A stretch of 51,866 nt of DNA, from contig NZ_BOLK01000015.1 of assembly GCF_016861565.1 (NCBI RefSeq), forward strand, positions 1 to 51,866, in the 5' to 3' direction. Each line of letters opens with the position of its first letter. The first letter of the stretch is position 1. A model generated the notes under the pieces. That model saw only the letters and a list, made by a program, of their open reading frames with translations. It ran no database searches and was not told the origin of the DNA. Made by a program: the position numbers and the translations under genes. Shown piece after piece: positions 39,811 through 49,196 of the stretch. The stretch comes from Secundilactobacillus yichangensis (GTDB lineage: Bacteria > Bacillota > Bacilli > Lactobacillales > Lactobacillaceae).

Positions 39811-40281
39811 ATGGACCAGCAATACAATAACATTCTCGCACCGGTTGATGGATCAAAGGCCACTGATCCGGTGTTAGACAAAGCAATTGAAGTCGCAAAG
39901 TTAAACGATACCCATCTGGATATCTTAAACGTTTTGGAAGTTAACCAATTCAGTGACACTTACGGTGGCGCTGTTAGCGGTGATGTCATTTACAAACTTT
40001 CAGAAGACGTGCAAGCACGCTTGGCTGAATTAAAGCAAAAAGCTTTGGACGCAGGAGTGAAGTCAGTTGATATTCACGTTCGGTTTGGTAATCCCAAACC
40101 AGTTATTGCCCGTGAATTTCCAGCTGACCATGATACTCAGTTGATTGTCATCGGCTCAACTGGTTTAACAGCCGTTGAACGTTTGATGATTGGTTCTGTT
40201 ACCAACTACGTTAGCCGTTCTGCTGTCTGCGATGTTTTAATCGTTAAGCCAGCTGAATTAGCTAAGTTAAATAAGAAATAA
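39811..40281 (+). CDS. Universal stress protein (UspA family)
   Basis: The 156-residue protein has the Usp fold with ILAPVDGSKATDPVLDKAIE at the start and the ATP-binding-type C-terminal motif GSTGLTAVERLMIGSVTNYV. Usp proteins bind ATP or act as stress-induced signalling dimers. ATG 39811 follows SD GAGGGAG; the open frame further upstream is leader RNA. A terminator closes the gene. Confidence 0.93.
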   Translation: MDQQYNNILAPVDGSKATDPVLDKAIEVAKLNDTHLDILNVLEVNQFSDTYGGAVSGDVIYKLSEDVQARLAELKQKALDAGVKSVDIHVRFGNPKPVIAREFPADHDTQLIVIGSTGLTAVERLMIGSVTNYVSRSAVCDVLIVKPAELAKLNKK

Positions 40282-40295
40282 TTTTTTAAACGTTA

Positions 40296-40331
40296 AACAC
40301 CCTTGCCCACTATCGGGTAAGGGTGTTTTTT
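40296..40331 (+). terminator. Terminator after usp
   Basis: AACACCCTTGCCC/GGGTAAGGGTGTT followed by T6. The T run directly precedes the SD GGAGG of the next gene, so the two overlap functionally. Confidence 0.85.
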
Positions 40332-40343
40332 GGAGGTATTGTA

Positions 40344-41258
40344 ATGGCTCAAGCTACAGAGTGGCAGTTTGCAGCACGTTTGCCACGAAATTTTCAACCT
40401 AAATCATTACGGCAACTGCTGATGGCAGACTGGTACCTGCCGAAACACTTAGTTTTTAGTTTAAAACGCGGTAAACGGGTATTAGTGAATGGTCAATACC
40501 TGCCGGTTAATTTCGACGTGCATCCAGGTGATCAGATCACACTAAAGTTTTTGGCAACTGATTTTGAACACCCGTACTCAAACGTCACCCCCGACAGTGC
40601 TGCCACTGTCAGTGTGCTGTACGAAGATGCTAACTTACTGGTGGTGAACAAAACTCAAGGCAGCAAAACTCATCCCAATCAGCCTGGTGAAGTCGGTACA
40701 ACGCTGAATCACGTAGCCGCTTATTTAGCCTCCAAGGATCAACAGCCCTACGTCATTAATCGGCTGGATCAGGAAACCAGCGGTGCTTTGCTGATTGCTA
40801 AGAATCCCGCTGTCGTTCCGGTTCTGGTTCGACTAGTGAAGGAAAAATTAGTTCAGCGCACTTATCTGACCTGCGTCCATGGCCAGCTCAATCAGCCACA
40901 GGGAATCATTGCCATGCCAATCGGTCGCAGTTTAAATGATAAACGAAAGCGGCAACTATACGGTGATCAGCCGCAAATGGCTATCACTCACTACAAGGTG
41001 ATGGAACACCTGCCAAACGCAACCCTAGTCGCCGTTCAATTGCAAACCGGCCGCACTCACCAAATTCGGGTCCACTTCGCCGGCCTGGGCCATCCAATCG
41101 TTGGCGATCCGCTGTACGCCAGCGATCCGCCACAGCAGCGTTTACTGCTGCATAGCTGGCAATTACGTTTGCCATTACCATTTTCGTTTAAACACATCAT
41201 GCTAACAGCGAATTTGCCGGAAACTTTTCATCAATTTGAACAGCAATATTTTAATTAA
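40344..41258 (+). CDS. RluD/RluA-family pseudouridine synthase
   Basis: The 304-residue enzyme turns uridine into pseudouridine in rRNA or tRNA. The catalytic Asp142 is in INRLDQETSGALLIAKN, and LQTGRTHQIRVHF is the other family motif. An S4-like N-terminal RNA-binding part is present (LVFSLKRGKRVLVNG). Its target site cannot be assigned. ATG 40344 follows SD GGAGG placed on the usp terminator, so read-through from usp may feed it. Confidence 0.9.
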   Translation: MAQATEWQFAARLPRNFQPKSLRQLLMADWYLPKHLVFSLKRGKRVLVNGQYLPVNFDVHPGDQITLKFLATDFEHPYSNVTPDSAATVSVLYEDANLLVVNKTQGSKTHPNQPGEVGTTLNHVAAYLASKDQQPYVINRLDQETSGALLIAKNPAVVPVLVRLVKEKLVQRTYLTCVHGQLNQPQGIIAMPIGRSLNDKRKRQLYGDQPQMAITHYKVMEHLPNATLVAVQLQTGRTHQIRVHFAGLGHPIVGDPLYASDPPQQRLLLHSWQLRLPLPFSFKHIMLTANLPETFHQFEQQYFN

Positions 41259-41274
41259 ACATCAGAAAAGCTGT

Positions 41275-42495
41275 TTATTTATAGGCTAATCCACGACGTA
41301 AACGATGCCAGAAATTACTTTCATCCGCCTGCAGGATCAGTCCCTTATAGATACTGCTAATATACCAGGTTAGCCCAATAATCGTAAGAATCAACACTGC
41401 CAGCGCAATACCGATTTCTAACGGACTTGCCGATTGATTGATGATCCGCAGCGGCATGAAGTACGACGAGAAGAACGGCACATAGGACATAATCTTCACC
41501 AACAACGCATCCGCGTTATTTTGAAATGGAAACGTGGCGAAAAAGGCAATCATACTCAGATAAACGGCTGGATACGCGGCTTTCGAAGCATCTTCAGCTT
41601 TCGAAACTAACGCCCCGCTAAACGCCGCTAGTATCGTATAAACGATAACTCCTAAGAAGAGGAACAGCAGATTGACATTAACGAGATTATGCACGACTTG
41701 ATCAACTAATGAGCCGTATTGTTCAAAGAACGGTTTCGCCATGTTCATTCGTTTAGCAGCTACAAGGCTTGCCCAACCGCCAATTAAATACACTAGCAAT
41801 TGTGTTGCAATCACCATTAGGACACCCAGAATCTTACCGCAGAAATACTTGGAGGCTGTGGTACTGGAAAAGACCATTTCCATCACCTTAGTGCCCTTCT
41901 CAGAGGCAATTTCCTGCGCGGTAATTGATGAATAAGTCGTTAAAATCATGTAAACCATGAAGACTAAGATCCAAAATGAAACCATTCGGGCAATCTTAAC
42001 TAACCCCTCACGTTTCTGTACAACCTGTTTAAAGGTCGGTTGCACTGATAGCCGTTTAAGCTGCTGACGTGATAGCTTAGCTTGAGCAACGTTGTTTTGT
42101 GTCTGCAATTTACTTAGATAACCCGTTAACTGTGCTTTATCGGAAGCTGACATGGCCTCCTTACCATGATAAACTGCACCGTACTGCTTACCTTGGCTTA
42201 AAACAACGTAGCCGCTGATGTCGTTTTCTTTCAGCGCATGCCTAGCTGCTTTCACGGTTGTGAGTTTGGCAGCCACATTATCTTTGCCAGCAACCTGAAT
42301 GTAGCCTTTTCGAAGCGTTGGCTGCTTGGCTATGACCGCAATATCGTTACTATCAGTGGCTGAATTAGCAGAAATAAAGCCCACTCCAAATGAAACCAGC
42401 AACATGATAAATGGTGACAGCACCAAAATTACAAAGCTCCACGATTTAACCTGACGCAAATAAGTGGTCAGCGTTACGATCCACATCTTTTTCAT
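41275..42495 (-). CDS. ABC-2 type permease (NatB/YhaP-like)
   Basis: The 406-residue protein has an N-terminal membrane segment, a large extracellular domain (about 45-170), then five C-terminal segments, the layout of ABC-2 exporters such as NatB. ITAQEIASEKGTKVMEMVFSSTTASKYFCGKILG is the family region; its key part is EKGTKVMEM. It overlaps the ATPase gene by 4 bp (ATGA). Substrate is unknown; Na+ or peptide export is seen in relatives. Confidence 0.85.
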   Translation of the reverse strand: MKKMWIVTLTTYLRQVKSWSFVILVLSPFIMLLVSFGVGFISANSATDSNDIAVIAKQPTLRKGYIQVAGKDNVAAKLTTVKAARHALKENDISGYVVLSQGKQYGAVYHGKEAMSASDKAQLTGYLSKLQTQNNVAQAKLSRQQLKRLSVQPTFKQVVQKREGLVKIARMVSFWILVFMVYMILTTYSSITAQEIASEKGTKVMEMVFSSTTASKYFCGKILGVLMVIATQLLVYLIGGWASLVAAKRMNMAKPFFEQYGSLVDQVVHNLVNVNLLFLFLGVIVYTILAAFSGALVSKAEDASKAAYPAVYLSMIAFFATFPFQNNADALLVKIMSYVPFFSSYFMPLRIINQSASPLEIGIALAVLILTIIGLTWYISSIYKGLILQADESNFWHRLRRGLAYK

Positions 42496-43385
42496 CTGGG
42501 GTCACCCGCCTTCAATCGAAAAATCTCATCAAGGGTCGGTGGCTGCTGGCTGAATTCTTCAATGTATTCGCCATTTGATAGCCGCTGAAAGATCTGCTTA
42601 CCAGCAGCTGGGTCGTCTACCCGTAGCCGATACCGGTTATGGGATAGCATCGTTACTTCCACCACGTGTGGTAATTGCGATAACGCCGCGGTAGACCAGT
42701 CAGTAGTCACGAAAATTTCATTTTTGCCGAACTCATCACGAATCGCGCGGATCTCTCCATGCAGTACCATTTCACCTTGCCGCATCATCACCAGTTCGTC
42801 GCAAAGGGCTTCCACATTTCCCATATCATGACTGGAAAAAATAATCGCCGCACCCTCTTTTTTTGCGTTTAAAATCGCCTGCTCCAAAATATCCACGTTC
42901 ACCGGATCCAAGCCACTGAAAGGTTCGTCCAAGATAATCAGCGATGGTCGATGGATCAGCGTACAGATCAGCTGAATTTTTTGCTGGTTCCCCTTGGACA
43001 ACGATTTAATCTTATCGGTCTTCTTGCCCTTAACTTCAAACCGTTTCATCCACTGATCAATCGCCGGTTTAATTTGCTTAGCGGACTTACCCTTCAATCT
43101 CGCTAGGTAGAGAACCTGCTGTTCAACTGTCATCTTGGGCATCAAACTGCGTTCCTCAGGTAAATAGCCAATTTGATCAAAAACCTGTTCATTGATTGGC
43201 TGATCGTCCCAACTAATCTGACCGTCGTAATGAATAAAACTCAGTATGCTGTGGAAAGTGGTTGATTTACCAGCCCCATTTTGCCCGATCAATCCCAGTA
43301 TTTCACCCTTTTTAACGTTGTAAGTCACATCGTTTAAAGCCGTCAGATCGCTAAACCGTTTAGATAAATGTTCGATTTTTAGCAT
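42492..43385 (-). CDS. ABC transporter ATP-binding protein (NatA-like)
   Basis: The 297-residue ATPase has Walker A GQNGAGKST, signature LSKGNQQK and Walker B LIILDEPFSGLDP, with His switch SSHDMGN. A C-terminal extension of about 80 residues is typical for ABC-2 ATPases. The start at 43385 has SD GGGGAGG; the upstream in-frame ATG lies inside the SD. It pairs with the permease gene that overlaps its end. Confidence 0.93.
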   Translation of the reverse strand: MLKIEHLSKRFSDLTALNDVTYNVKKGEILGLIGQNGAGKSTTFHSILSFIHYDGQISWDDQPINEQVFDQIGYLPEERSLMPKMTVEQQVLYLARLKGKSAKQIKPAIDQWMKRFEVKGKKTDKIKSLSKGNQQKIQLICTLIHRPSLIILDEPFSGLDPVNVDILEQAILNAKKEGAAIIFSSHDMGNVEALCDELVMMRQGEMVLHGEIRAIRDEFGKNEIFVTTDWSTAALSQLPHVVEVTMLSHNRYRLRVDDPAAGKQIFQRLSNGEYIEEFSQQPPTLDEIFRLKAGDPR

Positions 43386-43480
43386 AACGTGCCTCCCCAT
43401 TTTGGCTTGCTCATCGTTGAGTTAATCATACCAAATGGCTTGGGGAAGTAAATGCTTGAATGTGTTCGAAATTTCATATT

Positions 43481-43522
43481 AAAAAGCTGACAAAATTCTA
43501 CAATCAGAATTTCGTCAGCTTC
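43481..43522 (-). terminator. Terminator of the marR-ABC operon
   Basis: AAGCTGAC.AAATTCT / AGAATTT.GTCAGCTT hairpin with a T run on the minus strand. Confidence 0.85.
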
Positions 43523-43537
43523 CAGGCTGTTTACGAT

Positions 43538-45334
43538 TTAAGCGCCCTGTTTCACGCTCTCAAATTGATTTTCCACGTATTCGCGATACAGCGGGTGATT
43601 CTTAACGAGCTCTTGGTGCGTCCCGTGACCGCTGACCTTACCGTGTTCGATAAAGTAGATCTGGGTTGCATCAACAATGGTACTCAACCGGTGAGCAATC
43701 ACTAAGGTCGTTCGGTTATGCATCAGCTTTTCCAGTGCTTTTTGAACCATGATCTCTGATTCGGAATCAAGACTTGCCGTCGCTTCATCTAGCATCAAGA
43801 TCTTTGGATCCCGGAGGAACGCTCTGGCAATTGCCAGCCGTTGCCGTTGGCCGCCAGAAACCTTAACCCCACGTTCACCAACTTGGGTATCCAAACCGTC
43901 TGGCATATCTTGAACAAAGGACTTGGCATAAGCCATCTTTAACACGTTCCAAAGCTGGTCATCCGTATAGTCACCGTCCAGCCCATAAGTCAGATTATAG
44001 CGAATCGTTCCTGCCATAATGGCGGCATCTTGACTCACTAAACCAATCTGACTGCGCCAGTTATTCATGTTCACATCGTCAATTTCGGTATCGCCAATCT
44101 TGATTTGACCCTTATCTGGATTATAGAACCGTTCCAGAAGACCAAAAATCGTTGATTTACCGCCACCTGAAGGACCAGCAAAGGCAATGACGCTATTTGG
44201 CTTGGCATTGAAGGAAACATCCTGCAAAATCGGTTGATCCTTTTCATATTCAAAATCAACATGTTCTACGGATAGTGCTTGACCATCCATGTTGATATTC
44301 TCACCCGAAGTCTGGTCCTCTTCATCAGCTTGCAGTAATTCTTGAATACGAGCTGTCGAACCACTCGTCTTAGCCATATCAGTGAAGAACTGGCTTAACT
44401 GAGTGAAAGGTCCGATCATTTGAGTCAGGTACATCAGAAATGAGATTAAAGTGCCAAAGGTCATAGTTCCTTGAGAAACTCGGCTAGCACCATAGATCAG
44501 CATACCGATCGTCATGCCCATCATCATCATTTGCATCAGGGGGCTGGCAACGGAGTCGTAAATCGCTTCTTTCAAGCCAATCTGATATAGTTTATCAATC
44601 TTCTGGTGGCCGTCTTCGCGCTCAACGTCTTCGGCAGTAGAAGATTTTACCAACCGAATATCACTGAGAATCTCGCTGGATTGACCGTTAAAGTCAGCCA
44701 ATGCATCCTGCCGTGCAATGGAAATCTTGTGTGACTGCTTGATAACCGGCAGCATCAAGGCTAGCACTAGAGGTACTGCAATGAACATGATCAGGGTCAT
44801 CTTCCAGTCCATCACTAACATCAGAACTAAAGCACCAACCAGCTGCAGAATTGAAGTCACCATGTTAGGAACGGAGTTTGCCAGTAAATCCTTAACCTGA
44901 GACGTATCGTTGATCAGCCGTGATGAGATTTCACCTGAACGAGTCTCATCAAAGTAACCAACGGGTAACCGCAGAATTTTGTCCCATAAAAACTGACGCA
45001 GCTTGCTGACAACGTCTTCACCAAAGAAGCCAAGAATACTGCCAGAAAAAGCACTGATCAAGGCACTGCCAATGAAAGCGGCAATGACTAAGAACATTAA
45101 CTGAAAATTCATCGCGTGACCAAGTTGGTTGATCAGCTGCTTCGCTAACTGCGGCACGGTCAATTGAATCCCGGTAGCAATCAGGCCGAATAGTAAGCCA
45201 ACACCAAGCTGCCAAAAATGCGGTTTGATTTTGACGACCAACTGTGCAAAATCTTTGAAGTTAAATTTTTGACGTTTGAAAGGAACGCCGCCTGCTTGTG
45301 GGTCTTTTCCGCCCTGTGGAGCTTGTCGTTGCAT
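43538..45334 (-). CDS. ABC multidrug-type exporter (half-transporter)
   Basis: The 598-residue protein fuses a six-segment exporter domain (about 35-330) with an ATPase domain: Walker A GPSGGGKST, signature VSGGQRQRLAIARA, Walker B ILMLDEATASLD and His loop IAHRLST. This is the MsbA/LmrA/BmrA group, working as a dimer. The N terminus is polar (MQRQAPQGGKDPQAGG). It lies 24 bp after the MarR gene in one operon, so drug- or stress-induced efflux under that repressor is likely. Confidence 0.92.
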   Translation of the reverse strand: MQRQAPQGGKDPQAGGVPFKRQKFNFKDFAQLVVKIKPHFWQLGVGLLFGLIATGIQLTVPQLAKQLINQLGHAMNFQLMFLVIAAFIGSALISAFSGSILGFFGEDVVSKLRQFLWDKILRLPVGYFDETRSGEISSRLINDTSQVKDLLANSVPNMVTSILQLVGALVLMLVMDWKMTLIMFIAVPLVLALMLPVIKQSHKISIARQDALADFNGQSSEILSDIRLVKSSTAEDVEREDGHQKIDKLYQIGLKEAIYDSVASPLMQMMMMGMTIGMLIYGASRVSQGTMTFGTLISFLMYLTQMIGPFTQLSQFFTDMAKTSGSTARIQELLQADEEDQTSGENINMDGQALSVEHVDFEYEKDQPILQDVSFNAKPNSVIAFAGPSGGGKSTIFGLLERFYNPDKGQIKIGDTEIDDVNMNNWRSQIGLVSQDAAIMAGTIRYNLTYGLDGDYTDDQLWNVLKMAYAKSFVQDMPDGLDTQVGERGVKVSGGQRQRLAIARAFLRDPKILMLDEATASLDSESEIMVQKALEKLMHNRTTLVIAHRLSTIVDATQIYFIEHGKVSGHGTHQELVKNHPLYREYVENQFESVKQGA

Positions 45335-45358
45335 ATCTATTTGCCTCGTTTTTATGAT

Positions 45359-46015
45359 TTAGTAGTTATTACGTTCTGGGTCAAAGCCACCTTGATGCGG
45401 GTCAAAACCATCGGGGCGTGGACCAAAATGACCGTTGCGTGGGTCTTTGCCGCCGAACCCATTACCTTTAAAACCACCCCATCCTTGAGGCTTCTGACCT
45501 TTAAAGAAGGCGTTTGGCATATTATCCAAAAAGTCTGGTCGTTCTTCACCGTCGTCCCACTTAGCAAACTTTTCGTTTAAACTAGTAGTAAGTTTATTCA
45601 GTAATTTGCCCAAGGTCTCTTGTTCTTCCTTGGTGAGTGAGTCAAACAATTCATCGGAAAATTCTGTTTTGAAGTTATGAGATGAAGTAATCGTTTCTTT
45701 ACCCTTTTCAGTCAACGAAATCAAACTAACGCGCTTATCTTCAGTTGAGTCATGGCGTTCAACTAAGCCTTCTTCTTCCAGCTTCTTAACCATGACGCTG
45801 ACGGAACTTGGCCGAATGTCTAGTTCATCAACGATTTGAGAGTTGGTTAACTGATCTTTATCGTTAAGCAACAGCAATACACGCATTTGACCACGTTGCG
45901 GCTGTTTAGCCCAAAACTGCTGACCGCGCTTAGAGAAAGTTGAAAAGCCACGTTGCCGAAAAGCCATCATGAAATCGCCAAATTGTTTTAATAAATCTTG
46001 TGAGTTGTATGTCAT
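45359..46015 (-). CDS. MarR-family repressor with Gly/Phe-rich tail
   Basis: The 218-residue protein has a MarR winged helix (LTNSQIVDELDIRPSSVSVM, VERHDSTEDKRVSLISLTEK) in its first 150 residues. The last 50 residues are unusual: low-complexity, rich in Gly, Phe, Pro and Asp (GWGGFKGNGFGGKDP, GGFDPERNNY). SD AAGGGGAT precedes the ATG. It heads the operon with the exporter, and four TTAGTTAG-type sites cover its promoter, so self-repression is likely. Confidence 0.88.
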   Translation of the reverse strand: MTYNSQDLLKQFGDFMMAFRQRGFSTFSKRGQQFWAKQPQRGQMRVLLLLNDKDQLTNSQIVDELDIRPSSVSVMVKKLEEEGLVERHDSTEDKRVSLISLTEKGKETITSSHNFKTEFSDELFDSLTKEEQETLGKLLNKLTTSLNEKFAKWDDGEERPDFLDNMPNAFFKGQKPQGWGGFKGNGFGGKDPRNGHFGPRPDGFDPHQGGFDPERNNY

Positions 46016-46040
46016 TTTAAAGATCCCCTTTATCCGAACA

Positions 46041-46119
46041 CTTAGTTAGTTTTATACAAGATTAACTAACGATCTAAACTATAATTCATTAGTTAGTCCG
46101 TGTCAATAAAAACTAACAA
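46041..46119 (-). promoter_or_regulatory. marR-ABC promoter with clustered TTAGTTAG operators
   Basis: On the minus strand TTGACA (46106-46101) and TATAGT (46083-46078) are 17 bases apart. A CTAACTAA site lies in the spacer (46089-46096). Downstream TTAGTTAG (46042-46049) and TTAACTAAC (46062-46070) form an inverted repeat. A further ACTAAC lies at 46112. Binding would block RNA polymerase. Confidence 0.7.
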
Positions 46120-46204
46120 TTTATTTTATGTAGTAATATTCCCCCATTTGCGACAGCAACCAAACCGTTCCGCTGACTAAACGTGATGAAGTAAATGTAG
46201 TGGA

Positions 46205-46348
46205 GTGAAACCAGGCAGTTCGTGGTGTCGAAAGCAGTTAGCTTCCGTCCTTTGGAAGGTTACTGCTTTGCGAAGACGGAGGAGATCCGCCCTGAGCGAA
46301 GCGAAGTGCTAGCTCCGGAGCAAGCCACGACGAGCTGCCTGGTTTCAC
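46205..46348. repeat. Large structured inverted-repeat element of unknown type
   Basis: GTGAAACCAGGCAG (46205-46218) and CTGCCTGGTTTCAC (46335-46348) are perfectly complementary, extended by CGTGG/CCACG. Inside are a second hairpin AAAGCAGTTAGCTTCC/GGAAGGTTACTGCTTT (46231-46269) and CTGAGC/GCTAG plus CTCCGGAG. This gives a branched 144-nt fold in the gap between marR and xfp, with no ORF. It may be a small non-autonomous element or a non-coding RNA. Confidence 0.55.
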
Positions 46349-46402
46349 GCAACGAAATGAACTCTTAACCAATCCCCTTACCTAATATCGATCTTACTCA
46401 AC

Positions 46403-46440
46403 AAAAAAGCACTCCGAGAACTAAATCTCGGAGTGCTTTT
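46403..46440 (-). terminator. Terminator of the phosphoketolase gene
   Basis: AAAAGCACTCCGAGA/TCTCGGAGTGCTTTT with A/T runs on both sides. Confidence 0.9.
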
Positions 46441-46462
46441 AAAATGCTTTTAAGCAATTAAA

Positions 46463-48841
46463 TTACTTAAGTGGTGTCCACTTCCAGTTCGTGACTTCTG
46501 GCATATCTGTACCATATTCACGAATGTAAGCAGTGTGCTTAGCAACCATGTCATCCATGCGTTGTTCGAAGTATGCACCCTTTACAGCGTATTCTGGCAT
46601 GCTCAACAAAGCATCCTTTGCCAAGTGATAACGGTCAAGTTCGTTCAAGACACGCATATCAAATGGTGTGGTGATATCACCGTTTTCACGGTAACCGTGG
46701 ACACGGAGGTTGTGATTGTGACGATCAAAGAACATGTCACGTACCAAGTCTTCGTAACCATGGAAGGCGAAGATGACTGGCTTATCAGTTGTGAAGTAAC
46801 GGTCGAATTCTTCGTCGCTCAGGCCACGAGGGTCCTTCTTTGGTGAACGAAGTCTCAACAGATCAACAACGTTGATAACCCGCATCTTCAATTCTGGGAA
46901 TTCGTCGTGCAATAATGATACGGCGGCGAAGACTTCCCAAGTTGGTTCACTACCAGCGGCAGCGAAGACAACGTCAGGTTCTTGACCTTGATCAGTTGAA
47001 GCCCAGTCGATGTAGCCTAAACCATTGTGAACCAAGTTAGTGGCTTCGTCGATTGAGAACCATTGTGGACGTGGGTGCTTTGAAGTAACTAACAAGTTGA
47101 TTGTCTGATAGCTGCGGAATGCAACGTCAGCAACGGCAAGCAAGGTGTTAGCGTCACCTGGCAAGTATTCACGAATTAACTCTGGCTTCTTTTCGTACAA
47201 GTGAGTTAACATACCTGGGTCTTGGTGAGTGTAACCATTGTGGTCTTGCTGGAAGACAGTTGAAGTATCCACGAAGTTCAATGATGGATACTGCTTACGC
47301 CATGATTGTTCTGAAGCCTTACGTAACCACTTCATGTGTTGCGTCAACATTGAGTCAACGACACGGCCAAATGACTCGTAAGTTGCGAAGAAGCCATGAC
47401 GACCAGTCAAGACATAGCCTTCCAACCAGCCTTCAGCTTGGTGTTCAGAAAGTTGTGAATCAATGACACGGCCTTGAGGAGCCATGTTTTCATCGTTAGG
47501 TTCTTTGATAGATTCTTCCCATTGACGCTTACCAGTATCAAGCATTGAGTACAGACGGTTTGACTTCGTTTCATCAGGACCGAATGCACGGAAGTTATCA
47601 GGGTTCAGTTTCATGGTGTCAGCAACCCAGTCAGACCAAACAATCATGTCTTGAGCAGTGATAGCACCTGGCGTCTTAACCTTGATAGCGTACTTCTTGT
47701 AGTCAGGCAGTTTCAATGGTTCTGGCTTGATCCCACCATTTGTGATAGGGTTCATTGCCATCCGTTGTTCGCCCTTAGGGGCCATATCACGAACGGATTG
47801 CTTGATCGTACCGTCTTCGTTAAAGAAGTCTTCTGGCTTGTATGACTTCAGCCAGCTAACTAACTTATCAGCATGTTCCATTGCACCTGCAGCAATTGGT
47901 AGCGGAACTTGGTGAGCACGGAATGAACCTTCAACGGGGTTACCATCGAAGTCTTCCTTAGGACCAGTCCAGCCTTTAGGTGAACGGAAGATGATCATTG
48001 GCCAGTTAGGTAATGAATTATCATTGTTTTCACGGGCATTCTTTTGAATAGCCTTGATCTTTTCAATGGCTTTGTCCATAGCCTTAGCCATGTCTTCATG
48101 AACGGGTTCGTGATCGTCAGGGTTCTTAACTTCAACGAACTCTGGATCCCAGCCCATACCTTTGAAGTAGCTAGTCAAGTCTTCATCACTCATCCGTGAA
48201 AGGATGGTTGGGTTAGAAATCTTGAAGCCGTTCATGTTAATAATTGGTAAAACAGCACCATCTTTGATTGGGTTGATGAACTTATCTGAGAACCATGATG
48301 TAGCTAATGGACCAGTTTCGGATTCACCATCACCAATTTCAACAGCGGCAATTACGTCTGGGTTATCTAAAATTGCACCAGTACCGTGTGAAAGTGAGTA
48401 ACCAAGTTCGCCACCTTCGTGGATTGAACCTGGAGTTTCAGGGGCAGCATGTGAAGCAACGCCACCTGGGAATGAGAATTGCTTGAATAATTTCTGAAGA
48501 CCTTTTTCGTCTTGAGAAATATTAGGGTAGATTTCTGAATAACTGCCATCAAGATATGAGTTAGAAACCATAACTTGACCACCATGCCCTGAACCTTCAA
48601 TGTAGAACATATTCAAATCATACTTCTTGATGACCCGATTTAAATGTGCGTAGATAAAGTTTTGAGAAACAATTGTTCCCCAGTGACCAATCGGCTTAAT
48701 TTTAACATCGTCTGAAGTCAAGTCGCGGTTCAATAATGGGTTGTCCCGTAGATATAGTTGACCAACAGATAAATAGTTAGCGGCACGCCAGTACGTGTCA
48801 ACGCCTTCCAAATACTGTTTGGAATCGTAATCTTCTGCCAT
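46463..48841 (-). CDS. xfp: Xylulose-5-phosphate/fructose-6-phosphate phosphoketolase
   Basis: The 792-residue thiamine-diphosphate enzyme splits xylulose 5-phosphate (and often fructose 6-phosphate) with phosphate to acetyl phosphate and a triose or tetrose phosphate. It is the key enzyme of heterolactic and pentose fermentation. ThDP site [33 protein letters not shown], and [20 protein letters not shown] are standard. Length is normal. SD AAAGGAG lies before the ATG. Single gene with its own promoter and terminator. Whether the host is obligately heterofermentative cannot be told from this gene alone. Confidence 0.97.
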   Translation of the reverse strand: MAEDYDSKQYLEGVDTYWRAANYLSVGQLYLRDNPLLNRDLTSDDVKIKPIGHWGTIVSQNFIYAHLNRVIKKYDLNMFYIEGSGHGGQVMVSNSYLDGSYSEIYPNISQDEKGLQKLFKQFSFPGGVASHAAPETPGSIHEGGELGYSLSHGTGAILDNPDVIAAVEIGDGESETGPLATSWFSDKFINPIKDGAVLPIINMNGFKISNPTILSRMSDEDLTSYFKGMGWDPEFVEVKNPDDHEPVHEDMAKAMDKAIEKIKAIQKNARENNDNSLPNWPMIIFRSPKGWTGPKEDFDGNPVEGSFRAHQVPLPIAAGAMEHADKLVSWLKSYKPEDFFNEDGTIKQSVRDMAPKGEQRMAMNPITNGGIKPEPLKLPDYKKYAIKVKTPGAITAQDMIVWSDWVADTMKLNPDNFRAFGPDETKSNRLYSMLDTGKRQWEESIKEPNDENMAPQGRVIDSQLSEHQAEGWLEGYVLTGRHGFFATYESFGRVVDSMLTQHMKWLRKASEQSWRKQYPSLNFVDTSTVFQQDHNGYTHQDPGMLTHLYEKKPELIREYLPGDANTLLAVADVAFRSYQTINLLVTSKHPRPQWFSIDEATNLVHNGLGYIDWASTDQGQEPDVVFAAAGSEPTWEVFAAVSLLHDEFPELKMRVINVVDLLRLRSPKKDPRGLSDEEFDRYFTTDKPVIFAFHGYEDLVRDMFFDRHNHNLRVHGYRENGDITTPFDMRVLNELDRYHLAKDALLSMPEYAVKGAYFEQRMDDMVAKHTAYIREYGTDMPEVTNWKWTPLK

Positions 48842-49140
48842 TAGAGTAACACTCCTTTAATTGATTAAAGATAACTGCACGACGTAATCAATGCAGTTGA
48901 ATATGATGCGTGAATTACCAGATACAACATGTATCGATAATTTACATACTTTATGATAGTCCCATTTACATAAAAGTCAACCGCTCTGAAAATTGATACG
49001 GTCCAATCCTTAGACCTCATCAAGTGAATACTTTTAAGGCTTCAAAAGCTGATGACAGCAATCATAGCAGGGCCCTCAGTTTGCTTTCAAAAACAGTTAA
49101 AAAATGAAAAATCTTTTTAAAATGGAGGATCAACACGAAC
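48842..49140 (-). promoter_or_regulatory. xfp upstream region with promoter
   Basis: On the minus strand TTGACT (48980-48975) and TATCAT (48958-48953) are 16 bases apart, giving a leader of about 105 nt. I found no cre match. The stretch 49000-49140 shows nothing identifiable. Confidence 0.5.
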
Positions 49141-49149
49141 AGTAATAGC

Positions 49150-49189
49150 AAAAATGGCTAGTTCTCGTATTAACGGAACTGGCCATTTT
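49150..49189 (-). terminator. Terminator of the nucleoid-associated protein gene
   Basis: AAAATGGC.AGTTC / GAACT.GCCATTTT hairpin with T-rich tail on the minus strand. Confidence 0.8.
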
Positions 49190-49196
49190 AATTCAA

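Noticed and set aside
48842-49000. cre site before xfp
   Set aside because: No sequence there matches TGNAANCGNWNNCW at all fixed positions.
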